Positions 15,851 to 25,378 of a DNA stretch of 64,000 nucleotides are shown piece by piece (positions within the stretch are counted from its first letter, which is position 1; every line of letters starts with the position of its first letter). The translations under genes and the position numbers were made by a program. The notes under the pieces were generated by a model that was not told where the DNA came from, searched no databases, and was given only the letters and a program-made list of their open reading frames with translations. The DNA comes from an uncultured Prevotellaceae bacterium (lineage in GTDB: Bacteria > Bacteroidota > Bacteroidia > Bacteroidales > Muribaculaceae). The stretch covers positions 1 to 64,000 of the forward strand of contig ONOU01000011.1 in NCBI GenBank assembly GCA_900319525.1, given 5' to 3'.

Positions 15851-17635
15851 ATGAACCAGCTACTCCCTGTCACCGTCGCGCTACCGCATTTCAAGAACGA
15901 CATGACCATCGCCCGCGCGCAGATGGTCGAAAGCCAGACTATGCCGTCCAACAAAGGTTTGGACCAGAGCATTGTCACCGAGATGCAGATCTGCTATGCC
16001 GAGTACCTAATTGCCAACAGGCGCGATCTCGAGGCCGAGCAGGTGATTGAAAATTACATCTACGATGATGAGCGCATGATGGAGTTGCCCGAGTTGTATG
16101 CCGCATGGTTGTGGCTCGCACGCATGACATTGCTTATCGACGGCGGGAACCCGTCACTCTCGCTGGGAGCTGCCGAGAATGCCTTGCTGGTTCTCGCCTC
16201 ACACCAGGGCAAGAAAAATGAGGACTTCAACGCCATCGTGGCGGCACTGCTCTATAACCTGGCACTGGCCCATCACGACATGGGAGACAACAACCGAGCC
16301 GCCAAGGAATTGACCAAGGCACAGCAGTTGCTTGAACGCCTGGCAAAACGCAACGAGGCCCGCTTCAGCGCACTGCTGCTCATGGCCGTCGAGGCGTCGA
16401 CCGAAGTAATCAAGTCCAAAACCAAGCAGATGAACGTTCTGGCCCACTACCAGAGCGCCAGTGAGCTCTACATGAGCGAGCTGGATAGCGGCGATGCCAA
16501 TGCGACACGCACGGCCATGTCCAACCTTGTGGACACGCTGGGCAAGGAGGGGGACATCATGCTGGAGATGGGTAACAGCCGCAATGCTGTCAAGTACTAC
16601 ACAAAGGCCCTGCGGTACCAGAAGAAACTGGGCGAGAAGATGGGACAGCGCGAGCTCGACCTGTCCATCGGACTGGCCAAGGCACTGATGCGGCTCATCA
16701 ACCGCCGCGCCGCGGCCGAGCAGTTGCTGCGCTCGCTACTGCCACTGGCACAACGCCTCGACGCTACGGCCCAGGTGCATGAAATCCAAGAGCTACTCAA
16801 CAACAAGAACAAGAATACCAACATCATGACACTACTCAAGAGTATTTTTACAGCCACACTCATCATTGTGGCTTCACTAGGGATGAATGCCCAGCTCATC
16901 GTGGGACACCGCGGATCGCAATGGGGCGTCGAGAACACCCGTGCAGCCTTTATCAACGGTATCAATGCCGGGGCATGGGGCTTGGAATGCGACATCCGTG
17001 TCGATGCCGATGGCACCTTCGTCGTCAGCCACGATGCCAGTTACAAGCGCCTGGGAGGCCCCGAAACACAGATTGCCGACATGAGTACGGCCAGTGTCCT
17101 CTCCACACCGCTGACCCAGAAGCGCCACGGCATCACCTATGCCGGGACGCCATGCACCCTGGGTGAGTTCCTTGACATCTGCAAGCAGCACGACGTCGTG
17201 CCCGTAATCGAGGTCAAGGTGTGCACCAGCATCCACAGCAACACCAAGGCCGAGAATGAGCCCGTGTTTGACGGCATACCCGCACTCATCAACCTCATTG
17301 ATCAAAAAGGCCTTACCGACAAGGCTGTCATCATCTCGTTCATGCCTGGGGTCGTGGATTTTATCCACCGGCACTATCCCGACATCACCGTTCAAGTGCT
17401 GGCAGGTGACGAGGACGGCACCATCATGGAGTGGGTTGAATGGTGCAAGCAGTACAAGATGGATCTGGACGTGGTTCACACCATTGTCACCAAGGAGGCC
17501 GTTGACGCCATGCATGCCGCAGGCCTCAAGGTCAACGTCTGGACGGTGGATCGTGTCGAGGACTTTGAACGTGTCAAGGCTATGGGAGTGGATTTCATCA
17601 CTACCAACGCCCGCTTCCCCAATGACCTCAAGTAA
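15851..17635 (+). CDS. TPR protein fused in frame to glycerophosphodiester phosphodiesterase
   Basis: 594 aa in one uninterrupted frame. Residues 1-320 are helical with TPR-like repeats (GDNNRAAKELTKAQQLLERL; GNSRNAVKYYTKALRYQKKLG). A Asn/Lys-rich bridge (NNKNKNTN) leads to Met326, where a complete signal peptide begins (MTLLKSIFTATLIIVASLG...NAQ). A GDPD domain follows with the catalytic HRG...ENTRAAF, ECDIRVDADG and VSHD. GDPDs hydrolyse glycerophosphodiesters to glycerol-3-phosphate. As read, an internal signal-anchor would put the TPR part inside and the phosphodiesterase outside. Alternatively, ATG 16826-16828 starts a separate gene whose upstream neighbour has lost its stop codon. Confidence 0.75.
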   Translation: MNQLLPVTVALPHFKNDMTIARAQMVESQTMPSNKGLDQSIVTEMQICYAEYLIANRRDLEAEQVIENYIYDDERMMELPELYAAWLWLARMTLLIDGGNPSLSLGAAENALLVLASHQGKKNEDFNAIVAALLYNLALAHHDMGDNNRAAKELTKAQQLLERLAKRNEARFSALLLMAVEASTEVIKSKTKQMNVLAHYQSASELYMSELDSGDANATRTAMSNLVDTLGKEGDIMLEMGNSRNAVKYYTKALRYQKKLGEKMGQRELDLSIGLAKALMRLINRRAAAEQLLRSLLPLAQRLDATAQVHEIQELLNNKNKNTNIMTLLKSIFTATLIIVASLGMNAQLIVGHRGSQWGVENTRAAFINGINAGAWGLECDIRVDADGTFVVSHDASYKRLGGPETQIADMSTASVLSTPLTQKRHGITYAGTPCTLGEFLDICKQHDVVPVIEVKVCTSIHSNTKAENEPVFDGIPALINLIDQKGLTDKAVIISFMPGVVDFIHRHYPDITVQVLAGDEDGTIMEWVEWCKQYKMDLDVVHTIVTKEAVDAMHAAGLKVNVWTVDRVEDFERVKAMGVDFITTNARFPNDLK

Positions 17636-17697
17636 TCCCACACTATAGAGGAGCGAGCAAGAAGACATCGTTTACATCAACTGAATCCAATAAAAAC

Positions 17698-17727
17698 AGG
17701 AGGGCTATTGTGCCCTCCTTATTTTTT
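17698..17727 (+). terminator. Intrinsic terminator of the kdsD operon
   Basis: AGGAGGGC (17698-17705) pairs with GCCCTCCT (17712-17719), followed by TATTTTTT; 62 nt after the GDPD stop. Confidence 0.85.
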
Positions 17728-17824
17728 CCCCCACGTCGATTGCCTCAACGGGGGTATTCGGTACCGAAACGGCCGTTAAAACAGCGCACCCGGCTAGGAA
17801 TCAAGCGGTTGACCAAACCCTAGC

Positions 17825-18502
17825 CTAAGCACCGTAGAGCGATCCCACTGCACCCTCTTGAATATGCTGCAGGAGGCTGGGGTCACTGATGAGGCGGAAT
17901 GCCTGGATCACGGTCCACACCACACCCACGACAACCGTGATGATCATCCATTTCTTGGCCGAGGCCGAATCCCGATTGGCACCAGCGGTGTCACCCTTCA
18001 TGAACTTGGTCTTTACACCATTGGCCTTGAAGATGGCCAGCACACCAGTGATCAGGCCCACGATGTTGAAGCAGCACAGCAGCGATGCGGCTGTAGCAAG
18101 AATAGACTCGGTAAGCCATGTCTTGGGCATCATCTGGTTAGAGGGCGTATTGGTACTCGGGCCATATTGCGGCGGAGCATACGGCTGATTGGGGGTGCCA
18201 TAAGGAGTTCCCGTGGGCACGGGTTGACTGGGCTGACCACTATAAGGCGGCACTTGAGGCAACTGCACCTGCTCATTACCACCACCCATCGGAGGAACAG
18301 GCGGCAATTGCATGTCAATGCCCCCAGGATTGAAGGTTTGTCCTGAGAGCAGAGCCATGAGCTCAGGTACTTGACTCGCCGATGTCCAATTAGCCATACC
18401 CTCGCACCACACGAGCGAATTCACTGTCAACCCGTGAGCGAGCAATTCATTGGGTTCAAAGGGGCCAGCCTGCTGGCCATTTTCTGCAATATAGTATTTC
18501 AT
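17825..18502 (-). CDS. GYF_2 (DUF4339) and CD225-like membrane protein
   Basis: 225 aa. The N-terminal GYF_2 domain (about 1-52: YYIAENGQQAGPFEPNELL and WCEGMANW) is followed by a Pro/Gln/Asn-rich linker (60-125). A CD225/dispanin-like pair of membrane segments follows (about 132-215: ILATAASLLCCFNIVGLITG and WMIITVVVGVVWTVI). This architecture is common in Bacteroidetes; function unknown, possibly membrane adaptor proteins. TATATTTG (18514-18507, minus strand) ends 4 nt before the ATG, implying a leaderless mRNA. Confidence 0.85.
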   Translation of the reverse strand: MKYYIAENGQQAGPFEPNELLAHGLTVNSLVWCEGMANWTSASQVPELMALLSGQTFNPGGIDMQLPPVPPMGGGNEQVQLPQVPPYSGQPSQPVPTGTPYGTPNQPYAPPQYGPSTNTPSNQMMPKTWLTESILATAASLLCCFNIVGLITGVLAIFKANGVKTKFMKGDTAGANRDSASAKKWMIITVVVGVVWTVIQAFRLISDPSLLQHIQEGAVGSLYGA

Positions 18503-18506
18503 AGTT

Positions 18507-18514
18507 CAAATATA
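18507..18514 (-). promoter_or_regulatory. -7 box of the GYF_2 gene
   Basis: TATATTTG on the minus strand, only 4 nt (AACT) before the ATG at 18502. Confidence 0.65.
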
Positions 18515-18552
18515 TAAATAATTAAGATTCAAGTCTATTCTTAGCCCTGCGC

Positions 18553-21447
18553 TTAGCGACTGATCCACTTGGTCACGGTACCGTCGCCATTCCTGGTAAT
18601 GACAATGCCATTATAGGAGTTGATGTCGTTGATGCGGCGGCCTTGCAAGTCATAGTGCTCGACAGCACCCGTGCGACCATCGACAGACACCTCATCGACT
18701 GCTCCGGTATTCATGGGGGTGAGTACCGCATCATACAAGTCTTGCACGCTCAGGTAGCCAGTCTTGTTGATACTGATGCAGAAGGGGTGGTCAGGATTGC
18801 TGAACGAGCCTGCCTGCTCGTTGTAATCCAGGGTCACTTGAGTGTATATCTCGCCGGTCTGGTCGTCAAATCCAACGAGATACATCGGATAGGTACCCAT
18901 ATACTCCTCGGTGTATTTACCTAGGTACTGCGGCAAGTCCATTACCAGCTTTCCGTCAACGATACGTCCCTTGACCCACTCCTCGGGCATGATATTCCAC
19001 AGCCCCTTGATATACACGTCATCGCCATCAAAGCCAAGTCTCACAATCGCGGTGTCGGTCACCAGAGGTTGATTGGCGTCAAGCGCCGTCTGGTAGACGA
19101 AGTAATACTCCTTGGACCGAAGGTTGCGGGGAGCCACGACCTTTGTGTCGGCCTGCTTAGAGAGGGTCAAACCCTGGTAATAATTGATGTAGTACAGATT
19201 ATCCTTGTCGCTCGTAATAAAGACGTAGTCATAGGTAGTGAGTGTGCCATTATCGTCGATGGTCATCACCATGTCACCCACGTTAGTCGTGCCATTAAAC
19301 AGATCCACCTGGGCGGCCTTGAAGTAGAGTAACACCTCGTAGGCTCCCAACAGCTGCGGCTCGTCAAACGTCACTGTATTGCCATCGCGGGTACCCTTGA
19401 TCCAAGCAGAGGGCAGATACTTGGAGATGCCCCTGATCCACACGTCATCACCATCAAAGCCCACCCTGGCCGTCGTGGTGAAGGGTTCCCATTCCACACC
19501 GTCATAGTTGGCTGTCGTCAGGTAGTAGGGCTCGGTCTGCAAACCTGCGGGCGGCGCAATAGGCGTCTCCTGCATGGGCACATATACCGACTCATAGTCA
19601 CCCGTCTGCAACCACTCGTAATCCAGATACTGGAACTGCTGGCCGAAGGCGCGGTTCATCGTGCCTAGCACAATGTAGGGATTGGCATCCTCCTGGGTGA
19701 TAGACCCGTCGGCATTGAGAGTATAGACCATCGCTTCGATCGACTCATCATATACATAGGTATTCAAGTCCTCGTCATAGTAGAACATGCCCACCTGTAC
19801 GGCCATCTCCAGCGACTTGGTGTAAGCCACATACTGCCCCATAGGCACAACGATGGTTTTGCCATCAGCCTCCATATAGCCTTCGACCCAACCGTCATAG
19901 TATGACCACGATACGGGCCGCTGGAAATACACCTTGTTGTCGTCGCCAAAGACGACGTTCATGGTGCCCGTCTGATCCTCGTGGATGATTTCGTAGGGCG
20001 ATTCGCCCTCCTCTACAGTGTACTGTTTCTCCACTTCCCTAACCACTTTGCCCGTGCGCTTGTACAGTCGCAACTCACCTTCGGGTTGTTCCTCAATCAC
20101 AGTAGGCACAAAGGTTTCCTTCTCGACAATAGTGTAATGGAATGACATGAAGGGGTTGGTGTGTCCTGTGGCTTCGATAGTGATGCATCTATCGGGAATC
20201 ATCAGCGTGTAGTTCCCCAGCACACTCGTGGGGTACTCCATGTACACAACGGCATTACCACCGATCTCAATCAGATTGCACTCATAGGTATCGCCAGTGT
20301 CATCGTTGACCAGCACAGGCCGTACTTCCTCGTTAACAACCACTTTCTGTCCATAGGCAATGGTAAAATACTGCAGCCTGTACACTTCTCCCTCGGGGGG
20401 ATTGATGGTGTAAGCGGGCATTTCGCCTTCGGGAATCACATAGTTGTACTTGAGCTCGATGACCTCCTCACCCAAGGCATTAATGATGATGGCCCCAGCG
20501 GGAATGGTGAGGGTATATCTTCCTGGCTCGGTGACTTCCTCGGCCAGCGTTATCAGCACGGTGGTATCGGCAGCACTGAGAGTTCCCTGGCATGTCGTGC
20601 CCGTGGTGGTATTGGTCAATGTGGCTTCATGGCCAGGGGCAATGCCGTCAACAGCCTCGGGGAAGGTAATAGTGAATTCCTTCATGCGATCCACAGTACC
20701 AGGAGCCGGATCGATTGTTACCTGCTCATAGAACGGCGGCGTGGGATCGCCAGGTATTAAATAATTAAAGGTGAGCTCATCCACGTCTTGACCCAGCGAG
20801 TAGATGCTGATGGTGCCTGCGGGAATCGTCAGGACATACTCGCCTGGCTCGGTCACTTTTTTCTGGAAATAGGCCAGTACCTTGAAGCCCACATCGTTCA
20901 GCCATGTGTTATAGCTCTTGCCAGTGGTGGTATTGGTCAACGTGGCGCGGCCACTACCAGTAATCTCGGTCACATATTCAGGCAATGAGATGGTAAAATT
21001 CTGCAAGCTCTCCACCTCCCCCTCGATGGGGTCAATCGTTATCTGCTCATAGAATGAGTCCATTGTGCCTTGGATGGAAAAACGCAGCGTCAACGGCAAC
21101 ATCCGCTTGCCATTGACTGTCATAGAGGCATCTGGCAGACTCAGGAAATAGTGGCCCGACGCCGTGAAGCTCTCGTCAAAGGTCACCAGCACCGTCTTGC
21201 CGTCATCGCCAGCCCGCATGTGTCCCTCGACGGTGGCGCCACCTCCCTTCTGCAAGGTAGGTATAGCAGTCTCATCAACCACAACAGGCAGCCCTGCAAA
21301 GGTAATGGTGAAATTCTGCAAACTAGCCACTTTTCCCTCGGCTGGAGTGATTTCCATCACTTCCATCGGATCGACAACTTGACCAAATGCCGATGCACTG
21401 TAAAGCACAGTCATCAACAACAATAATAGTCGTATAGTTCTATTCAT
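18553..21447 (-). CDS. Large secreted Ig-like repeat protein
   Basis: 964 aa with a signal peptide (about 1-22, ending AFGQ). Four related beta-sandwich repeats fill about 30-430. Each opens with a motif like ITPAEGKVASLQNFTITF and closes with GxYxLTIPAGxIxI, similar to Big_5-type adhesion repeats. A middle region (about 450-620) is Tyr-rich. Two further copies of RxGFDGDDVxIxG...W(I/V)KG occur in the last third, a motif of Bacteroidales surface proteins of unknown function. The C-terminus (VEHYDLQGRRIND...) resembles Bacteroidales C-terminal sorting-type tails. The next gene upstream shares its N-terminal 200 residues, so the two arose by duplication. Probably exported and surface-exposed; ligand unknown. 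Confidence 0.8.
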   Translation of the reverse strand: MNRTIRLLLLLMTVLYSASAFGQVVDPMEVMEITPAEGKVASLQNFTITFAGLPVVVDETAIPTLQKGGGATVEGHMRAGDDGKTVLVTFDESFTASGHYFLSLPDASMTVNGKRMLPLTLRFSIQGTMDSFYEQITIDPIEGEVESLQNFTISLPEYVTEITGSGRATLTNTTTGKSYNTWLNDVGFKVLAYFQKKVTEPGEYVLTIPAGTISIYSLGQDVDELTFNYLIPGDPTPPFYEQVTIDPAPGTVDRMKEFTITFPEAVDGIAPGHEATLTNTTTGTTCQGTLSAADTTVLITLAEEVTEPGRYTLTIPAGAIIINALGEEVIELKYNYVIPEGEMPAYTINPPEGEVYRLQYFTIAYGQKVVVNEEVRPVLVNDDTGDTYECNLIEIGGNAVVYMEYPTSVLGNYTLMIPDRCITIEATGHTNPFMSFHYTIVEKETFVPTVIEEQPEGELRLYKRTGKVVREVEKQYTVEEGESPYEIIHEDQTGTMNVVFGDDNKVYFQRPVSWSYYDGWVEGYMEADGKTIVVPMGQYVAYTKSLEMAVQVGMFYYDEDLNTYVYDESIEAMVYTLNADGSITQEDANPYIVLGTMNRAFGQQFQYLDYEWLQTGDYESVYVPMQETPIAPPAGLQTEPYYLTTANYDGVEWEPFTTTARVGFDGDDVWIRGISKYLPSAWIKGTRDGNTVTFDEPQLLGAYEVLLYFKAAQVDLFNGTTNVGDMVMTIDDNGTLTTYDYVFITSDKDNLYYINYYQGLTLSKQADTKVVAPRNLRSKEYYFVYQTALDANQPLVTDTAIVRLGFDGDDVYIKGLWNIMPEEWVKGRIVDGKLVMDLPQYLGKYTEEYMGTYPMYLVGFDDQTGEIYTQVTLDYNEQAGSFSNPDHPFCISINKTGYLSVQDLYDAVLTPMNTGAVDEVSVDGRTGAVEHYDLQGRRINDINSYNGIVITRNGDGTVTKWISR

Positions 21448-21509
21448 TATATGTTATTAAAAAGTGAGTAATCCTTAAAAAGTATGTCCACAAAATGGTT
21501 TTGAACATG

Positions 21510-21517
21510 CAAATTTA
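21510..21517 (-). promoter_or_regulatory. -7 box of the 964-aa repeat protein
   Basis: TAAATTTG on the minus strand, about 60 nt before the ATG. The gene therefore has its own promoter, separate from its paralogue. Confidence 0.55.
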
Positions 21518-21618
21518 GCACAATGTCCACTATAATTGGGCCAATCCCTTCATCAATCTTTTAAAAAAATACTTAATTATTTAAAAAAATGCGGCCCAAA
21601 AGCATTAAAAGCATGCAA

Positions 21619-21659
21619 AACGCCCCTTTTCGATAATATTTTATCAAAAATGGGGCGTT
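21619..21659 (-). terminator. Terminator between the paralogous repeat genes
   Basis: AACGCCCC (21619-21626) pairs with GGGGCGTT (21652-21659); the AT-rich interior can extend the stem. On the minus strand it ends in TTTTGC, 30 nt after the upstream paralogue's stop. Confidence 0.75.
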
Positions 21660-21688
21660 GTGCAGGATTCTTTTTGTTTGTGTGGCGA

Positions 21689-22573
21689 TCAGTTGGCTGA
21701 CAGGAGCATATCGATCAGCGTGGTCACGTCGGCAATGTTTACCGAGTCGCTGCTATCGACATCGGCAGCAGGCGTCGCAGCCGCACCAGACAGCAGGATG
21801 TCAATGAGGGCGGTCACATCGGCAATGTTTACATGGCCATCACCGTCAACATCGCCCAGGATAAAGTTGGGAGCGCCGGCAATCGAGTAGTGGTAAACCA
21901 GTTCACGGACGTCCTCACCCAGGGTAAAGATGTTGATCGAGCCAGCGGGTATCGTCAGTGTGTAATCTCCAGCCTCGGTCACCTCGTCGGGAAAGTAGAC
22001 CAGCACGCTATAGCCCACACCTATCATTTCGGTATAGAAACTCTGCTGGGTCGTGTTGTTGGTCAAAATGGCCATACTGCCGTAGGTGATTTCTCCAACA
22101 TACTGCGGGAAAGAAATCGTGAAATACTGCAGCTTTGCCACTTCACCCTCAGCCGGGTCAATCGTGATCTGATCATAGAACGACTCTACCGTTCCCTCAA
22201 TGATAAACCTCAGGGTCAGGGGCAACAACGGGCGGCCGTTAACAATGATGGAAGCATCGGGAAGGTTCAAGAAATACTGGCCAGGATCGGTAAAGGTCTG
22301 GTCAAAATCGACGAGCACCGACGTGCCATCGTCACCGGCGCGCATGCGCCCGCTGGCGGTCCCTCCACCGCCCTTCATCAGGGTGGGTATTGAATCTTGC
22401 CTAACCACTACAGGCAGGCCCGCAAAGGTAATCGTGAAACTGTGCAGGCTGGTCACGGTACCCTCGGCCGGAGTGATCACCATTGCCTCCATCGGGTCGA
22501 CCACCTGGGCCAGAGCCGACGTGCTGAACAACATAGCCATCAAGATGGCTAACAGGTGTACTTTTTGTCTCAT
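21689..22573 (-). CDS. Secreted Ig-like repeat protein with C-terminal dockerin
   Basis: 294 aa from ATG 22573; an upstream in-frame start adds 12 residues but would precede the signal peptide (MRQKVHLLAILMAMLFSTSALAQ). Two beta-sandwich repeats match the first two of the adjacent 964-aa protein almost motif for motif (VITPAEGTVTSLHSFTITF, TIDPAEGEVAKLQYFTISF). The last ~58 residues form a dockerin-like pair (GDVDGDGHVNIADV and DVDSSDSVNIADV), where the paralogue instead has further domains and a sorting-like tail. The second calcium loop has Ser in place of some acidic ligands. Likely a short adhesin docked through the C-terminal module. Confidence 0.8.
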   Translation of the reverse strand: MRQKVHLLAILMAMLFSTSALAQVVDPMEAMVITPAEGTVTSLHSFTITFAGLPVVVRQDSIPTLMKGGGGTASGRMRAGDDGTSVLVDFDQTFTDPGQYFLNLPDASIIVNGRPLLPLTLRFIIEGTVESFYDQITIDPAEGEVAKLQYFTISFPQYVGEITYGSMAILTNNTTQQSFYTEMIGVGYSVLVYFPDEVTEAGDYTLTIPAGSINIFTLGEDVRELVYHYSIAGAPNFILGDVDGDGHVNIADVTALIDILLSGAAATPAADVDSSDSVNIADVTTLIDMLLSAN

Positions 22574-22912
22574 AACGATATAATCATTAAATGGTAAACA
22601 ATAAAACAAATTCTTTCATAAATCCGATGCAAATATACAAACATGCTGACTAATCACGGCCCATCCCTGATTGAAATTAACAAAACTTCCACCCTTTTAT
22701 CATTTCCAGCAACACAACCGATAGATAGGCACAATTTTTTCTTATACTTTATCAAAGATTGACATAATTTATTTGGGGTTTAGTTGAAAATACGACTGTT
22801 CGACTTGCATTTTCTTATTTTCTTGTCTAGTTTTGCCACTGACAATCATGTTAATCCTCAAAATAAATAGACTACATTCAATCAATCAAAATACACCTTA
22901 AGTTTCACATTT
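22574..22912. promoter_or_regulatory. AT-rich divergent promoter region
   Basis: Holds the -7 box of the minus-strand gene (TATATTTG, 22637-22630). For the plus-strand gene at 22913 several TTG and T-rich stretches are present (around 22760-22850) but no clear TAnnTTTG box at a usual distance. Nothing else was recognised. Confidence 0.5.
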
Positions 22913-25327
22913 ATGAGTAAACGATTTATTCTTGCAACACTACTAGTTGCTATCACAAGTGTTTGGGCCACAGCGCAACAAACGATGTGGATCCACACTG
23001 GGCATGTGCACTGGGCCTACAACACCGACGCAGTGGGCACGATGCCTTACAGCTCGTCGAGCCTGCTTACCGTGCTCGAGAAGGGGTTCACCCTAGCCAA
23101 TGTGGACAGTGTCACTGTCGCTAGCGAAACATTTGCCGACGACAATGTCCTTGTCAAGTACAACAACAACACTGCCGACGTCTATGTCGCCGGCAACATC
23201 GCCAACCACATCACGGCTCAAGTGACGGGCGCACGTGTTGCCGTCATGCAGGACGATAATGTGGCCACCGAGTACACCTACACCCTGCAGGGCACAAGCT
23301 CGAGCGGCTGCTTCTACCATGCGGGCAAGTACAAGATGACACTGGCGCTCAACGGCGTAAACTTAACCAATCCTGACAGCGCCGCCATCAACATCCAGAA
23401 CAGCAAGCGCATCGCCGTGCAGCTGGTTGACGGCACGACCAACGTCCTCATGGACGGTGCCAGCAACACCAAGAAGGCTGCCTTCCTGGTGAAGGGTCAT
23501 GCCGAGTTCAGTAAGGGCGGCTCGCTGACCATCACGGGCAACAAGAAGCACGCCCTGGCCTGCAACGAGTACATGGAGGTGAAGAAGACCGTGGGCACCA
23601 TCACCATCACGAGTGCCGTGGCCGACGCCATCAATGTGAGTCAGTACTTCCAGATGAACGGCGGTACCATCAACATCCAGAGCTGCGGTGACGACGGCCT
23701 GCAGGTTGATGCCGAAGACACGGCTGACCCCGAACTCGACGGACACGTCCTGATCAAGGGCGGCACGCTCACCATCAACGGCAGCGCAGCAGCCACCAAG
23801 TGCATCAAGGCCGAGGGTAACGTCAACATCGAGGGCGGCACCCTGACACTGAAGCATAGCGGCATTCCCGCTTGGGACAGCACCGACAGCAAGATTAAGG
23901 AAGCCATCGGTATCAGCACCGACCGCAACCTCACCATCAACGGCACCGAGGCCAACGTCAACATCAACATGACGGGCAATGGCGCTCGCGGCATGAAGTG
24001 CGACAGCACCCTCACTGCCACTGCCGGTACCATCGACATCAACTGCTCGGGACAACCCTGGGCCTACAGCACGGTGGATACCTCCAACGTCAAGTGTGCC
24101 AAGGCCGACTACGCCTTCATCCTGAACGGTGCCAACTTCAAGTGCACCACGACCAAGGACGAGGCCGAGGGCATCCACAGCGAGGGCACCGTCCTCATCA
24201 GTGACGGCACGTTGACTCTCAACACCTATGATCACGGCGTCAAGAGCGACTATGACATGGAAATCACTGGCGGCACCATCACCTATAATATTAATGGTCC
24301 TGCCAGCAAAGCGCTCAAGTGCGAGGGCAACCTGCACATCAGTGGCGGCAACATCAGCGGCACCGTGAGTGGCGGTGGCCAGACGGCCAGCGACAAGACG
24401 ACCAGTGCCAGCGCCGGCATCAAGTGCGACAACAACGTGACCATCGATGGCGGTACCTTTGACCTCAAGGCCACCGGTAACGGTGACAAGGGCATGAGCA
24501 TTGACGGCTGGCTCATCATCAACGATGGTAATATCAAGGTGACCACCACAGGCAGCCGCTACGGCCAGAGCAGCGGCGGTTGGCCCGGTGGCGGTAGCTC
24601 GTCGAACAGTGACACACGCTCCTCGCCCAAGGGTATCAAGGTTGACGGCAACATCACCATCAACGGCGGCACCATTACCGTGAGCGCCACGGGTGGCGAA
24701 GGCTCTGAGGGCATCGAGTCCAAGAACATCATGACCATCAATGGAGGCTATGTTGAAGTGACCAGCTATGACGATGCCTTGAACAGTTCTTCGCACATGT
24801 ATCTCAAGGGCGGTTACGTCTATGCAGTAGCTACCGGCAATGATGCCATCGACTCCAACGGTAACATGTACCTGAGCGGCGGTTACGTCTTCTGCTGCGG
24901 TAGCGAGGAAGGCCTCGATGCCAACAGCGAGGGCGGCTACAAGGTTTATATCCAGAGCGGTGCCAACCTGATGGCCATCGGCGGTAATATGGGTGCCATC
25001 GAGAGTGGCGCCAGCATCAGCCAGACCTGCTATAGCGGTACTGCTAGTGCCAACACCTGGTATGCCCTCTACAGCGGCAGCAACGTTGCTTTTGCTGCCT
25101 ACACGCCCACCTTCTCTGGTGGAGGTGGTTACGGTCCCGGCGGTGGCGGCAGTTCCTCCAGCAAGACCATCGTGGTTACAGCTCCTTCCACCCCGAAACT
25201 CTACAGGGGTGTGACGGCAAGCGGAACCACCTTCTGGAACGGTAAGGGTGCTACCAATGCATCCGGCGGCTCACAAGTCAGCCTCTCGACCTATTCTGGC
25301 GGTGGCGGTTGGGGTCCCGGTTGGTAA
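22913..25327 (+). CDS. Secreted beta-helix protein of the Cthe_2159 carbohydrate-binding family
   Basis: 804 aa with a signal peptide (about 1-22, VWATAQ). Most of the protein (about 120-690) is a long run of right-handed beta-helix turns of the form (I)xGGTxTI, each holding Gly/Asn/Thr/Asp, for example MNGGTINIQSCGDDGLQVDAE and ITINGGTITVSATGGEGSEG. This is characteristic of PF14262 (carbohydrate-binding domain Cthe_2159), whose founder binds acidic plant polysaccharides. Gly-rich loops occur near 560 and at the C-terminus (GGGGYGPGGGG). It has no dockerin itself; the adjacent gene supplies one. Probably binds polysaccharide at the cell surface. Confidence 0.82.
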   Translation: MSKRFILATLLVAITSVWATAQQTMWIHTGHVHWAYNTDAVGTMPYSSSSLLTVLEKGFTLANVDSVTVASETFADDNVLVKYNNNTADVYVAGNIANHITAQVTGARVAVMQDDNVATEYTYTLQGTSSSGCFYHAGKYKMTLALNGVNLTNPDSAAINIQNSKRIAVQLVDGTTNVLMDGASNTKKAAFLVKGHAEFSKGGSLTITGNKKHALACNEYMEVKKTVGTITITSAVADAINVSQYFQMNGGTINIQSCGDDGLQVDAEDTADPELDGHVLIKGGTLTINGSAAATKCIKAEGNVNIEGGTLTLKHSGIPAWDSTDSKIKEAIGISTDRNLTINGTEANVNINMTGNGARGMKCDSTLTATAGTIDINCSGQPWAYSTVDTSNVKCAKADYAFILNGANFKCTTTKDEAEGIHSEGTVLISDGTLTLNTYDHGVKSDYDMEITGGTITYNINGPASKALKCEGNLHISGGNISGTVSGGGQTASDKTTSASAGIKCDNNVTIDGGTFDLKATGNGDKGMSIDGWLIINDGNIKVTTTGSRYGQSSGGWPGGGSSSNSDTRSSPKGIKVDGNITINGGTITVSATGGEGSEGIESKNIMTINGGYVEVTSYDDALNSSSHMYLKGGYVYAVATGNDAIDSNGNMYLSGGYVFCCGSEEGLDANSEGGYKVYIQSGANLMAIGGNMGAIESGASISQTCYSGTASANTWYALYSGSNVAFAAYTPTFSGGGGYGPGGGGSSSSKTIVVTAPSTPKLYRGVTASGTTFWNGKGATNASGGSQVSLSTYSGGGGWGPGW

Positions 25328-25378
25328 TTCATCAAGTAGTTATAAACAATGACATCATTATTTAAAAGACATAGAAAT

